Positions 50,629 through 59,641 of a stretch of 64,000 nucleotides of DNA are shown piece after piece; positions within the stretch are counted from its first letter, which is position 1; every line of letters begins with the position of its first letter. Where the stretch lies: NCBI RefSeq assembly GCF_004322395.1, contig NZ_SCTW01000102.1, forward strand, positions 1 to 64,000. The letters are read 5' to 3'. A program made the translations under genes and the position numbers. The notes below the pieces were generated by a model. The model had not been told where the DNA came from, did no database searches, and worked only from the letters and a program-made list of their open reading frames with translations. Origin of the DNA: Methylobacter sp. (GTDB lineage: Bacteria; Pseudomonadota; Gammaproteobacteria; Methylococcales; Methylomonadaceae).

Positions 50629-52575
50629 TTAAAAATCCGAAAGCGTTTTTGGCGGAATAGCCGCCCTCAATGCATTCAATACGGCAAGTACATCAATGAT
50701 TTCCTGGGTTATGGCTCCGGCTACCGGAGTCAAATAACCCAATCCGGCAAAGACCATGCCTATCAAACTCAGCGCCATGCCGCCTATCGCGCTTTGCAGG
50801 GCAATTCTACGCATCCTCTGACCGATATGAAACAGCTCATCGACTTTTAGCAGCGAACTGTTCATGATCACCGCATCCGCCGATTCGCCGGTAATGTCGC
50901 TGTTCTGTCCAAAAGCTATTCCGATAGTTGCGGCAGTCAGTGCCGGCGCGTCGTTAATACCGTCGCCCAGATACACGGTTTTTGCCGCGTTGGTTTCATT
51001 GCGCACCAACTCCAGCTTCTGCTCGGGGCTTTGACTAAAATAAACATGTTCAATGCCGACCTGGTCGGCCAGAAAACGTACTTCCGACTCCCTGTCTCCG
51101 GATACCAGCATCACCTTGTCAAACAGATGACTGGGTTGCAGGTGGTTGATAAATGATGAGCTGTCGGTGCGCACCTCATCCCGAAATTGCAAGGTCGCCG
51201 CGTAAGCATCGTCAATCAGCACCACGCATTCCAGGCCGCCGGTGATTGCCGGCAACTCTTTGGCAACATCCGGGTGTTGTTCGACAAACTTTTTGCGACT
51301 GGTAATCCGGATCTGTTTTTCCGCGACATTGCCTTTAAGGCCCTCCCCCGGCAATTCGGTGATATTAGTCACGCTTAATAAAGATAATGCCGATTTTTCC
51401 GCTGCTGTAACAATCGCTCGGGATAGCGGATGCTTGGAGTAGCGCTCCAGACTGGCGACTAGCAGCAACACCTGCTGCTCATTATGCCCTTCGCCGGGGA
51501 TCAACGCAGTCAGAGAAGGCCGCCCATAAGTCAGGGTTCCGGTTTTATCGAAAATCGCCGTTCGACAAGTACCGATGGTTTCCAGAATGGCCGGATTTTT
51601 AATGATGATTTCCCGCCGCGCGGCCAGCGAAATCGAGCTAATAACGGTAACCGGAATGCCGATCAGCAATGGGCAAGGCGTAGCGATGACCAGCACGGCC
51701 AAAAAACGAATCACATCGCCGCTAAATGCCCAGGCAGCCAGCGCAATAATTACGGCCAGCGGCGTATATAACGCCCCGAGTTGATCGCCCAAACGCCTGA
51801 TGTTCGGGCGGTACTGTTCGGACGATTGCATCACTTCCATGATCTTGGCGTAGCGGGAATCGACAGCCAGCTTGTCAGCGCGGATCGTTAACGCCGAATC
51901 GCCGTTCACCGCGCCGGAAAGCACTTGCGAACCGCTGACTTTCGACATCATGTACGGTTCGCCGGTCAGGTAGGATTCATCCATGGTGCCGGAACCTTCC
52001 AATACCGTGCCGTCAACAGGGCAGATTTCATGCGGCAATATTAACAGCGTATCGCCGACATTAACTTGCCCGGTGGTAATGTCGGCAAGTTGATCGCCCG
52101 ATTTTCTATGGGCGACTGACGGCATCCGCTTAGCCAATGCCTGAAGCACTGAAGAGGCTTTGCGTACTGCGTAGGATTCCAGCACAACACCGCCGGACAG
52201 CATCAATACCACTAAACTTCCGGCTAGATACTCACCCAGCAAAACTGCCGTCACTATGGAAAGACCCGCCAGCAAATCGGCGCCCCAATCGCCCCGCCCC
52301 AATTTCACGATAAGTTGATAAACCAGCGGAATGCCGCCCAACGCCAGCACGGCAAGTAACGGCACAGACGCCAGTTCAACAGGGAAAACGAGTTGCCCGT
52401 GGTAAATTTCAGCCGCCGCCGAGCTTAAAGCCGTATTAAGCGATAGGATGTAGACTTCATGCCCAATATCGAGCGCATAGTGCAATATCAGATAGCTGCT
52501 AATACCAAGCAGACTTAAAATCGCAATGATGTTTTCGGATGTTGCGTGGGGAATAGATGCTTGCTTGTCGGTCAT
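50629..52575 (-). CDS. P1B-type heavy-metal ATPase with TPCP motif
   Basis: VIATPCPLLIGIPV, DKTGTLT, GDGINDAPAL; start taken at MTDKQASIPHATSEN, since the upstream ORF portion runs into the repeat at 52627. Confidence 0.92.
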   Translation of the reverse strand: MTDKQASIPHATSENIIAILSLLGISSYLILHYALDIGHEVYILSLNTALSSAAAEIYHGQLVFPVELASVPLLAVLALGGIPLVYQLIVKLGRGDWGADLLAGLSIVTAVLLGEYLAGSLVVLMLSGGVVLESYAVRKASSVLQALAKRMPSVAHRKSGDQLADITTGQVNVGDTLLILPHEICPVDGTVLEGSGTMDESYLTGEPYMMSKVSGSQVLSGAVNGDSALTIRADKLAVDSRYAKIMEVMQSSEQYRPNIRRLGDQLGALYTPLAVIIALAAWAFSGDVIRFLAVLVIATPCPLLIGIPVTVISSISLAARREIIIKNPAILETIGTCRTAIFDKTGTLTYGRPSLTALIPGEGHNEQQVLLLVASLERYSKHPLSRAIVTAAEKSALSLLSVTNITELPGEGLKGNVAEKQIRITSRKKFVEQHPDVAKELPAITGGLECVVLIDDAYAATLQFRDEVRTDSSSFINHLQPSHLFDKVMLVSGDRESEVRFLADQVGIEHVYFSQSPEQKLELVRNETNAAKTVYLGDGINDAPALTAATIGIAFGQNSDITGESADAVIMNSSLLKVDELFHIGQRMRRIALQSAIGGMALSLIGMVFAGLGYLTPVAGAITQEIIDVLAVLNALRAAIPPKTLSDF

Positions 52576-52626
52576 CGTTTCAGCCTCGCAAAATGGAGTC
52601 GCTAGTTTACTATAAATCTGCTGAAA

Positions 52627-52679
52627 CGTAGGGCGTGCCGTGCGCGCCCATAAAGAAGGCGCGCACGGCACGCCCTACG
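52627..52679. repeat. 22-bp perfect inverted repeat overlapping the nif3-like stop codon
   Basis: CGTAGGGCGTGCCGTGCGCGCC / GGCGCGCACGGCACGCCCTACG. Confidence 0.9.
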
Positions 52680-53439
52680 CCGGATTTTCGCTATCGATAA
52701 AAAAGCACTCCACTGCAAATTGCTGCCGGGTTTTTTCCATTAACGCCTGGATGCCGAATTGCTCAGTCGCATTATGACCGCCCGCAAACATGTGTATGCC
52801 GGCCTCTTGGCTTTCATGCCAGTCGTGCTTGCTGATTTCACCGGTAATATAAGCATCCAGCTGTTCTTTTTCGGCCAAACGCCATTCACTGTTTGCGCCG
52901 CCGGTAATAATGCCGACCGATCTGATCAACGCGTTGTTATCGGGCGTTGCCAAAATGACATTGTGCTTGAGTACGGTTTCCAGTTTTTGTTGTAGTCCGG
53001 CGGCAGTTAGGGGATGATCAAGTATGCCTTTAACGCCAGTCGCGGAGCCTTTGTAATCGCCGAAAGGTTGCTGTTGATTGCAACCGATCATCTGTCCCAA
53101 AGCCGCAGCATTGCCTATGTCGGGATGACCGTCCAGCGGCAGATGATACGCGATCAGGTTGATATCGTTTTTTACCAAAGGGAAAACCCGCTGAGCGAAA
53201 GCGCCGGTTAACGGCTTGGCTCCATGAAAGGTCCAGAAAAGACCGTGATGAACGACCAACGCATCGGCCTTGTTTTCAACCGCCTGATTAACGGAATCGC
53301 GGGTTGCGGATACGGCAAAAGCGATACGCCCGATCTGCTCGGTCCCTTCAATTTGCAAACCGTTCGGGCAATAGTCGGCATAGGTTTCAGGGCGAAGTAA
53401 AGCTTGGTAGTAATCGTTAAGTTGCGAGCAGGTGATCAT
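52675..53439 (-). CDS. Nif3-like dinuclear metal center hexameric protein
   Basis: DALVVHHGLFW, HLPLDGHPDIGNAA, FAGGHNATEQFG. Confidence 0.95.
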   Translation of the reverse strand: MITCSQLNDYYQALLRPETYADYCPNGLQIEGTEQIGRIAFAVSATRDSVNQAVENKADALVVHHGLFWTFHGAKPLTGAFAQRVFPLVKNDINLIAYHLPLDGHPDIGNAAALGQMIGCNQQQPFGDYKGSATGVKGILDHPLTAAGLQQKLETVLKHNVILATPDNNALIRSVGIITGGANSEWRLAEKEQLDAYITGEISKHDWHESQEAGIHMFAGGHNATEQFGIQALMEKTRQQFAVECFFIDSENPA

Positions 53440-53975
53440 GCGGCTAAAACCTCAAATTGTCGCCAAATGGCTTTAAAAGTCTCGGTCAAAAGTTGATCGT
53501 CCGACGCAATGCGCTCGGCTATTTCAGCAACGCTAAACCAGCCGCCCTCGTCAATTTCGTCGGCTGCCAGATTGAACGGGCCGTTATGAATGCAGCGATA
53601 AACTTGGATAAATTCCATGCCGATAGCCGCTGTAGCCGGTAATTTAAACAGCGGTTGCAGAGGGTGCATAGCGCTAATGCCCAGCTCTTCTTCGATTTCC
53701 CTTCCGGCGCTGACGTCATAGTCCTCACCGGCGTCAACATGACCGGCCGCCGAAGTATCCCAAAGACCGCCATTGAGATCTTTTTTCAAGGAGCGTTTTT
53801 GCAGGAATAACTGCCCCTGCTCGTTAAAAACCAGGATGTGTACGGCGCGATGCCTAAGCCCTGTCGCATGGATAATATGGCGTGCGCAGGTGTCGATCAC
53901 ACAGTCGTTTTCATCAACGACAGAGAGTAGTTCGTTATTCATGTCTGTGGATGGGTAGAGCATCGCGAAACCCAT
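53436..53975 (-). CDS. NUDIX hydrolase (IDI/YfcD-like)
   Basis: SAAGHVDAGEDYDVSAGREIEEELGI NUDIX box; HRAVHILVFNEQGQLFLQKRS. Confidence 0.92.
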   Translation of the reverse strand: MGFAMLYPSTDMNNELLSVVDENDCVIDTCARHIIHATGLRHRAVHILVFNEQGQLFLQKRSLKKDLNGGLWDTSAAGHVDAGEDYDVSAGREIEEELGISAMHPLQPLFKLPATAAIGMEFIQVYRCIHNGPFNLAADEIDEGGWFSVAEIAERIASDDQLLTETFKAIWRQFEVLAA

Positions 53976-53995
53976 CGCTTCGGCTACGCGTTGTG

Positions 53996-54035
53996 AAAAA
54001 TTAAAACCATGTTCACATCTAGGAATGTGAACATG
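53996..54035 (-). terminator. rho-independent terminator of the carbonic anhydrase gene
   Basis: Minus strand: CATGTTCACAT-tcctag-ATGTGAACATG stem followed by GTTTTAATTTTT. Confidence 0.65.
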
Positions 54036-54047
54036 TCTGAACGATAG

Positions 54048-54638
54048 TTAACCGGCTCTGCCTGCTTCTGTTGCAGCAGGAACTTCAATTAACCGGCCTG
54101 ATTTACAGTCGTAAATATAACCGTAAACAGGGATGTCGGAAGGAACCAGAGGATGGCTCTTAATGCGGGTGACATCTTCCAAAACGCTAGCTTCCTGATC
54201 TCTAATGGTCAGCCAGCTTATATGCTTAGCTTCATGCGAACCAGGCCCTGCACCGGTGTCATACCATAAACCTTTATCGTCCAGAGACGCTGTTGTTAAA
54301 CTGCTGCCCAACAAATCACGCATGATTTCATCGGTAAACAGTTCCATACCGCAATTGGTATGATGAATAACAAACCATTCCCGCGTTCCCAGTAACTTAT
54401 AGGAGATAACCAAAGAACGGATCGCATCGTCACTAGCGCGGCCACCGGCATTACGAATGACATGAGCGTCGCCTTCGGATAAGCCTGCATATTTGGCCGG
54501 ATCCAAACGGGCATCCATGCAGGTCAAGATCGCAAAATGCCTTCCGGGAGGCAAAGGTAAATCGCCTTTGTCGCCGAAATCATTCACATAATCCCTGTTT
54601 GCCGATAAAACCTCATTAAGAATTTTGCTCATAAACAC
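54048..54638 (-). CDS. beta-carbonic anhydrase
   Basis: [36 protein letters not shown] zinc-ligand motifs. Confidence 0.93.
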   Translation of the reverse strand: MFMSKILNEVLSANRDYVNDFGDKGDLPLPPGRHFAILTCMDARLDPAKYAGLSEGDAHVIRNAGGRASDDAIRSLVISYKLLGTREWFVIHHTNCGMELFTDEIMRDLLGSSLTTASLDDKGLWYDTGAGPGSHEAKHISWLTIRDQEASVLEDVTRIKSHPLVPSDIPVYGYIYDCKSGRLIEVPAATEAGRAG

Positions 54639-54662
54639 CTCTTATTATTTTTGTTTGGCCAT

Positions 54663-54713
54663 AAAAAAACCGCTTGTTCCAGATCACTAAGGGGAATGAT
54701 AAAGACCAAGCGG
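54663..54713 (-). terminator. intrinsic-terminator-like hairpin in the carbonic anhydrase leader
   Basis: Minus strand: CCGCTTG...CAAGCGG with inner ATCATT/AGTGAT stem, then seven Ts; ~25 nt upstream of the CA start. Confidence 0.55.
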
Positions 54714-54814
54714 CAGTAAAACTATCTCCAATTAAAAGTCTACTCCAATAAAGCAGGGTTTCAAATAGCGATATAGGTTATACAATATAAACTTAAAGTT
54801 TATAAAAAACATAT

Positions 54815-55753
54815 ATGGCTAAATTAACCAACATACAAGTATTTTGCCGGATTGTTGAACTGGGCACTTTTGCAGCGGTTGCCCGCGAGATGAATCTTTC
54901 GGCGATGATGATCAGCAAATACATGGCTCAGCTGGAAGAATCTTTAGGAGTCACCTTATTAAACCGGACAACCAGACAGTTGAGCATGACCGAAGCGGGA
55001 AAAATCTACTATTACCGCAGCAAACAGCTGCTGGATGATTTTTCGGAACTGGAAGAATATACGTCCCAGATGGGAAGGCGGGTAAAAGGTACATTAAAGA
55101 TCAGTGCGCCGATCGATTTTGGCGGAATCTATATGGTACCTGCCATTGACGCCTATCAACGCGCCTATCCCGATGTCAATATCTTGATGACCTTGCATAA
55201 CAGCCGGGTTAATTTAAGCGAAGGCAGTTTCGATTTGTCTATCCTGGTGACGGATACGCTTGATCAAGGCGTGGTTGCCAGAAAAATCGCCCAAACACGA
55301 TTATGCACGTATGCTTCTCCCGGCTATATTGCCGAATACGGCGAGCCGCAAACCATTGATGAGCTAAATTCGCATCGCTGTCTACATTATACGGATACTC
55401 CGCATAAAGATTATTGGGTGTTTAATGACGGTGGCGAAGAGGTTAGAATCAAAGCAAACTGGCACTTTGCCTCAAACAATGGCCGGGCTCTGTGCCAGGC
55501 GGCCGCTTTGGGCATGGGTATAACCCAAGCGCCTGAACTGTCGGTTATGAATTATTTGGAAGAAGGAAAATTGATAGAAATTTTGACGGATTTTCGTATT
55601 CCATCGCTGGAAATTTATGCGATCTATCTGCAAAGACGGTTTCTGCCGGCCAAATTGGCGACATTTGTGCATTTTTTAGTTAAGTATTTTGCCGAAAATA
55701 ACAAACTTACCGACACTCGCAAAATGAGCTTAGGTTCATCTAAAGGCGTATAA
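54815..55753 (+). CDS. LysR family transcriptional regulator
   Basis: N-terminal wHTH TNIQVFCRIVELGTFAAVAREMNLSAMMISKYMAQLEESLGVTLLNRTTR. Confidence 0.95.
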   Translation: MAKLTNIQVFCRIVELGTFAAVAREMNLSAMMISKYMAQLEESLGVTLLNRTTRQLSMTEAGKIYYYRSKQLLDDFSELEEYTSQMGRRVKGTLKISAPIDFGGIYMVPAIDAYQRAYPDVNILMTLHNSRVNLSEGSFDLSILVTDTLDQGVVARKIAQTRLCTYASPGYIAEYGEPQTIDELNSHRCLHYTDTPHKDYWVFNDGGEEVRIKANWHFASNNGRALCQAAALGMGITQAPELSVMNYLEEGKLIEILTDFRIPSLEIYAIYLQRRFLPAKLATFVHFLVKYFAENNKLTDTRKMSLGSSKGV

Positions 55754-55755
55754 AT

Positions 55756-56364
55756 ATGGCAAGACGGAACAAACACAGCCTGGAAGAAATAAGGGAAATG
55801 GTGCTGGACGCTGCGGAAACCATAGTCATTAATGAAGGCTATTCGGAGTTGACGGTACGAAAGATTGCGATGGAAATCGGTTATACCGTTGCCAGTATCT
55901 ACATGGTATTTACCAATATGGCGGATTTGGCTATGCATATTAAAGCGAACACGATGGATGAGCTTACCGAGCAGTTGCAACAACTACCTCGTTGCGCTCC
56001 TGAACGCCAAATAGTCGAGCTGGCCAGGGCTTACTTAAAATTTGCCGTCAAAAATCTTAATCGCTGGAATATGATTTTTGTGCAGGATACCGAGCTTCCC
56101 GAATGGTATCGGCAGAAAATCAATCTGATTTTTGGTCTCTTAGAAGCGCAGTTTGCGCTACTTGCGCCGGGCTGTTCAACGCAGCAAAGTAAGCTGGCGG
56201 CACGTGCGCTCTGGAGCGGAGTCCATGGTATTTGTACCTTATCTCTGACCGATAAACTGGATATAGCCGGCATTGACGAGGTGGAAAATACTATTGTATT
56301 GCTGGCGGAAAATTTTATTAACGGCTGGGTGAGTTCAATACTTTCAGTCTATCAACAACAATAA
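55756..56364 (+). CDS. TetR/AcrR family regulator
   Basis: MVLDAAETIVINEGYSELTVRKIAMEIGYTVASIYMVFTN. Confidence 0.93.
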   Translation: MARRNKHSLEEIREMVLDAAETIVINEGYSELTVRKIAMEIGYTVASIYMVFTNMADLAMHIKANTMDELTEQLQQLPRCAPERQIVELARAYLKFAVKNLNRWNMIFVQDTELPEWYRQKINLIFGLLEAQFALLAPGCSTQQSKLAARALWSGVHGICTLSLTDKLDIAGIDEVENTIVLLAENFINGWVSSILSVYQQQ

Positions 56365-56627
56365 AAAGCAAGGCGTTGCTGCTGAACGTAGGCGGCGTAT
56401 TTTATAATGCTACTTCTTTACGTTAGTCTTGGCCTTAATTTTAAGAGGCTAAACCCACCACTTAGCGAAAAAACAAAACCATACTCTGTCGATTTTCAGA
56501 TCAAATGAAAAATTATTTTTAGTAATTCTTGTTATTTCCAATAAACTCATAGCTGGTAATGAAGCTAAATGTAAGTGTTAGTTTATGGGTGACGATTTGA
56601 TACAATTATTATTTTTGGGGTTATAAA

Positions 56628-57068
56628 GTGCTTGAGAGTCAGTTTGTAACAATCATCATAGAAGATGATCCCGGCCACCTGAAATTAATTGAGAAGAATT
56701 TACGGCGCGGCGGTCTCGAAAACCACTCCATCAAGGCCTTTGAAAATGGTCAGCAAGCCCTGGAATTTCTCAGAAAATCCGGCGATTTTGAAAATAATCC
56801 TATTGATCGATGTATTTTGCTGCTGGATATAAACATGCCGGTCATGAACGGTGTGGAATTATTGCGGATTCTTAAACACGACAATAGATTGCGCGATATC
56901 CCTGTCATCATTTTAACGTCCACCGACGATCAACGTGAAATAGACGAATGTTACAGCCTGGGCTGTAACCTCTATGTGCCCAAGCCTGTCGAATTTAACC
57001 AGTTCTCTGAAGTTGTACGCGAATTGGGGCTGATGATTGGACTTATTGCCGTCCCTTCATTTAAATAA
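56628..57068 (+). CDS. stand-alone response regulator (Rcp1-like)
   Basis: IIEDDPGHLKLIEKNLRR, LLLDINMPVMNG, LTSTDDQREI; GTG start. Confidence 0.93.
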   Translation: MLESQFVTIIIEDDPGHLKLIEKNLRRGGLENHSIKAFENGQQALEFLRKSGDFENNPIDRCILLLDINMPVMNGVELLRILKHDNRLRDIPVIILTSTDDQREIDECYSLGCNLYVPKPVEFNQFSEVVRELGLMIGLIAVPSFK

Positions 57069-57098
57069 CCCAAGTTCTTTTTTCTACACTATTTAGAT

Positions 57099-59564
57099 AT
57101 GCCCTCTACCAACATTTTATATATAGAAGACGACCTGGGTCTTGCAGAGTTGGTACGCATAAAACTCAAGCGCGAAAACTATCATGTGGCGCATGCGGAG
57201 TACGGTAGTCAAGGTTTGATGGTATTGCGCGACCAGGATTTCGATGTAGTGTTGATCGACTTTTATTTGCCCGATATGGATGGACTTCAGGTATTAAAGT
57301 CTATTCTGGCATTGAAGCCTAAAACCACGTGCATCATGATTTCGGGCATTAATGATATGCAATTAATGGTCAATGCCATTAAGCAAGGCGCGGAAGATTT
57401 TGTACTCAAGGACTTTGAAGGCGCTTATTTAGAGTTACTACCGAGAACACTGGGCAAGGCGTTGCTTAAACAGCGCTTAATTGCTGAAAAAGAAGCGGCT
57501 GAACTGGAAAAAAGTAAAAGTGAAGAGTTTTACCGGTCATTAATCGAACATACTCACGTTGTTGCATGGGAATATCTGCCAAGTTTAAGGCGGTTCAGCT
57601 ATGTTTCCGCACAAGCGGAAAAACTGACTGGGCATAGCCTGGAAGAATGGACTTCAGAAGGTTTTTGGGAAACCAGTTTACATCAGGAAGATTATACAAA
57701 GGTTATCGCATTTTGTTCTCCTCTGACGCATAGTCAGGAAGAGCAAGGTCTTGAATTCCGGCTGTTAAAAAAAGACGGCAGTGAAATTTGGCTTAGGCAA
57801 ATTATTTCTGTGGTAGAAAGGGATCCTGAGCTCTGTTGTGTATTGCGCGGATTCCTGATCGATATTACCGAACCCAAACAAGCCATAGAAAAGCAACGTC
57901 TGGCGGAACTGGTATTCGATACTATCCATGAAGGAATTATGATTACCGATGCCGATAATTGTATCGAAGTTGTGAATCCGGCCTTTACAGAAATTACCGG
58001 CTATAGCTTCGATGAAGTTAGAGGTCAAAATCCACGTATATTCAGTTCAGGGCTCCAGAACGCAAGTTTTTATGCCGCATTCTGGCAGTCTCTAAATGAA
58101 TATGGGCATTGGGAAGGCGAACTTAGAAATCGGCATAAAAATGGAGAAATATACACCGAAGCGGCATCGATTTCCTGCGTTTATGATGAATTCGGCAAAC
58201 TTAAACAACACATAGCTATTTTTTACGACGTAACCGAAAAAAAGCAAGAGCAAGAAAAAATCCATTATCAGGCCAATTACGACTCGCTAACTGACCTGCC
58301 CAATCGTCAATTATTTCAGGACCGATTATATTCAGCAGTAACTTCGGCCAAGCGCAACAACACTCAACTGACGTTATTGTTTATAGACTTGGATCGTTTT
58401 AAAGAAGTTAATGACAGCTCCGGGCATGCTGCGGGCGACAGATTGCTTATCCAGGTAGCCCGTAGACTTAATGAATGTATCCGTGAAAGCGATACGCTGG
58501 CGCGCTTGGGCGGAGATGAGTTTGTCGTTATTCTTAATAATTCGGGCAATAACCATGACGCAGAGAATGTGGCCAGGACGATGCTGGAATTGTTGGAACA
58601 ACCGTTTTCTTTGGGCGACGGTATTAATGCCTCTATTTCGGCCAGTATCGGTATAGCGTTGTATCCTGCTGACGGAGAGGATGATATAACACTTATCCGG
58701 AATGCAGATGCGGCCATGTATCGGGTTAAGGAAACCGGCAGAAACGGGTTTGAATTTTTCACCGCTGAAATGAATCGTGAAGCGGGTATGCGTCAACAGT
58801 TCAAAAACGCTTTTAAAGACAGCTTGGAAAAGGGCGAATTTAAAGTATTCTTTCAGCCGGTTTGGCGGTTGAGTGACGGACGAATCATGGAAGTAGAAGC
58901 TTTGTTGCGTTGGCAGCATCCTGCATGGGGCATGGTCATGCCGGATGAGTTTATTCCGGTTGCCGAAGAAAACGGCTTTATACATAATTTGAGCCTTTTT
59001 GTTGTAGAAACGGTCGCCAAGCAAATTAAATCCTGGGATGAGCAAGGGCTTAATGAGATTTCAGCAGCCGTCAATCTGTCGCCGACCCAGTTTCGCCGAT
59101 TGGATGATTGGTTGGCTCAAATGCATCGGATTTTATCCGGCTACGATATTGCGGCACACCGGATTAAGCTGGAAATCACCGAGACAACGCTGATGGGCGA
59201 TACCTTTAAACTGATGGAAACTTTAAATCTTGTGCAGGCATCGGGCATCGAGATTTCTCTGGATGATTTCGGAACCGGCTTTTCTTCGCTATCCAGAATA
59301 AGCGGCATGCCGCTAAATTCTATTAAAATCGATCGGAGTTTTATCAATCAAATAGGCCAGGAAGGGCAATGCAATGTGATTGAAGCCATTATTGCCATGT
59401 CCCATAGCATGAATTACCGGGTTATTGCCGAAGGCATAGAAACTAAAGAACAGCTGGAATATCTGAAACGGTTGGGTTGCGACTTTGGTCAGGGGCTTCT
59501 GTGTAGCCGGCCTGTACCGGCAGCAGATCTTTTAATACTTTTACAAAAAGATATTTTTGTTTAA
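57099..59564 (+). CDS. REC-PAS-PAS-GGDEF-EAL protein
   Basis: REC (IEDDLGLAEL, VLIDFYLPDMDG), RLGGDEF with upstream RESD I-site, EVEALLRW EAL. Confidence 0.95.
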   Translation: MPSTNILYIEDDLGLAELVRIKLKRENYHVAHAEYGSQGLMVLRDQDFDVVLIDFYLPDMDGLQVLKSILALKPKTTCIMISGINDMQLMVNAIKQGAEDFVLKDFEGAYLELLPRTLGKALLKQRLIAEKEAAELEKSKSEEFYRSLIEHTHVVAWEYLPSLRRFSYVSAQAEKLTGHSLEEWTSEGFWETSLHQEDYTKVIAFCSPLTHSQEEQGLEFRLLKKDGSEIWLRQIISVVERDPELCCVLRGFLIDITEPKQAIEKQRLAELVFDTIHEGIMITDADNCIEVVNPAFTEITGYSFDEVRGQNPRIFSSGLQNASFYAAFWQSLNEYGHWEGELRNRHKNGEIYTEAASISCVYDEFGKLKQHIAIFYDVTEKKQEQEKIHYQANYDSLTDLPNRQLFQDRLYSAVTSAKRNNTQLTLLFIDLDRFKEVNDSSGHAAGDRLLIQVARRLNECIRESDTLARLGGDEFVVILNNSGNNHDAENVARTMLELLEQPFSLGDGINASISASIGIALYPADGEDDITLIRNADAAMYRVKETGRNGFEFFTAEMNREAGMRQQFKNAFKDSLEKGEFKVFFQPVWRLSDGRIMEVEALLRWQHPAWGMVMPDEFIPVAEENGFIHNLSLFVVETVAKQIKSWDEQGLNEISAAVNLSPTQFRRLDDWLAQMHRILSGYDIAAHRIKLEITETTLMGDTFKLMETLNLVQASGIEISLDDFGTGFSSLSRISGMPLNSIKIDRSFINQIGQEGQCNVIEAIIAMSHSMNYRVIAEGIETKEQLEYLKRLGCDFGQGLLCSRPVPAADLLILLQKDIFV

Positions 59565-59641
59565 CTGTGACTGTTCATTAACCGGCTCCGAAGTGCAATC
59601 CGGCTAACATTAAAAATCTTATTTAATCTTACAACACCTTC

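Noticed and set aside
52576-52671. N-terminal extension of the P-type ATPase ORF
   Set aside because: It runs through the inverted repeat at 52627-52679; the conserved protein starts at MTDKQASIPHATSEN.
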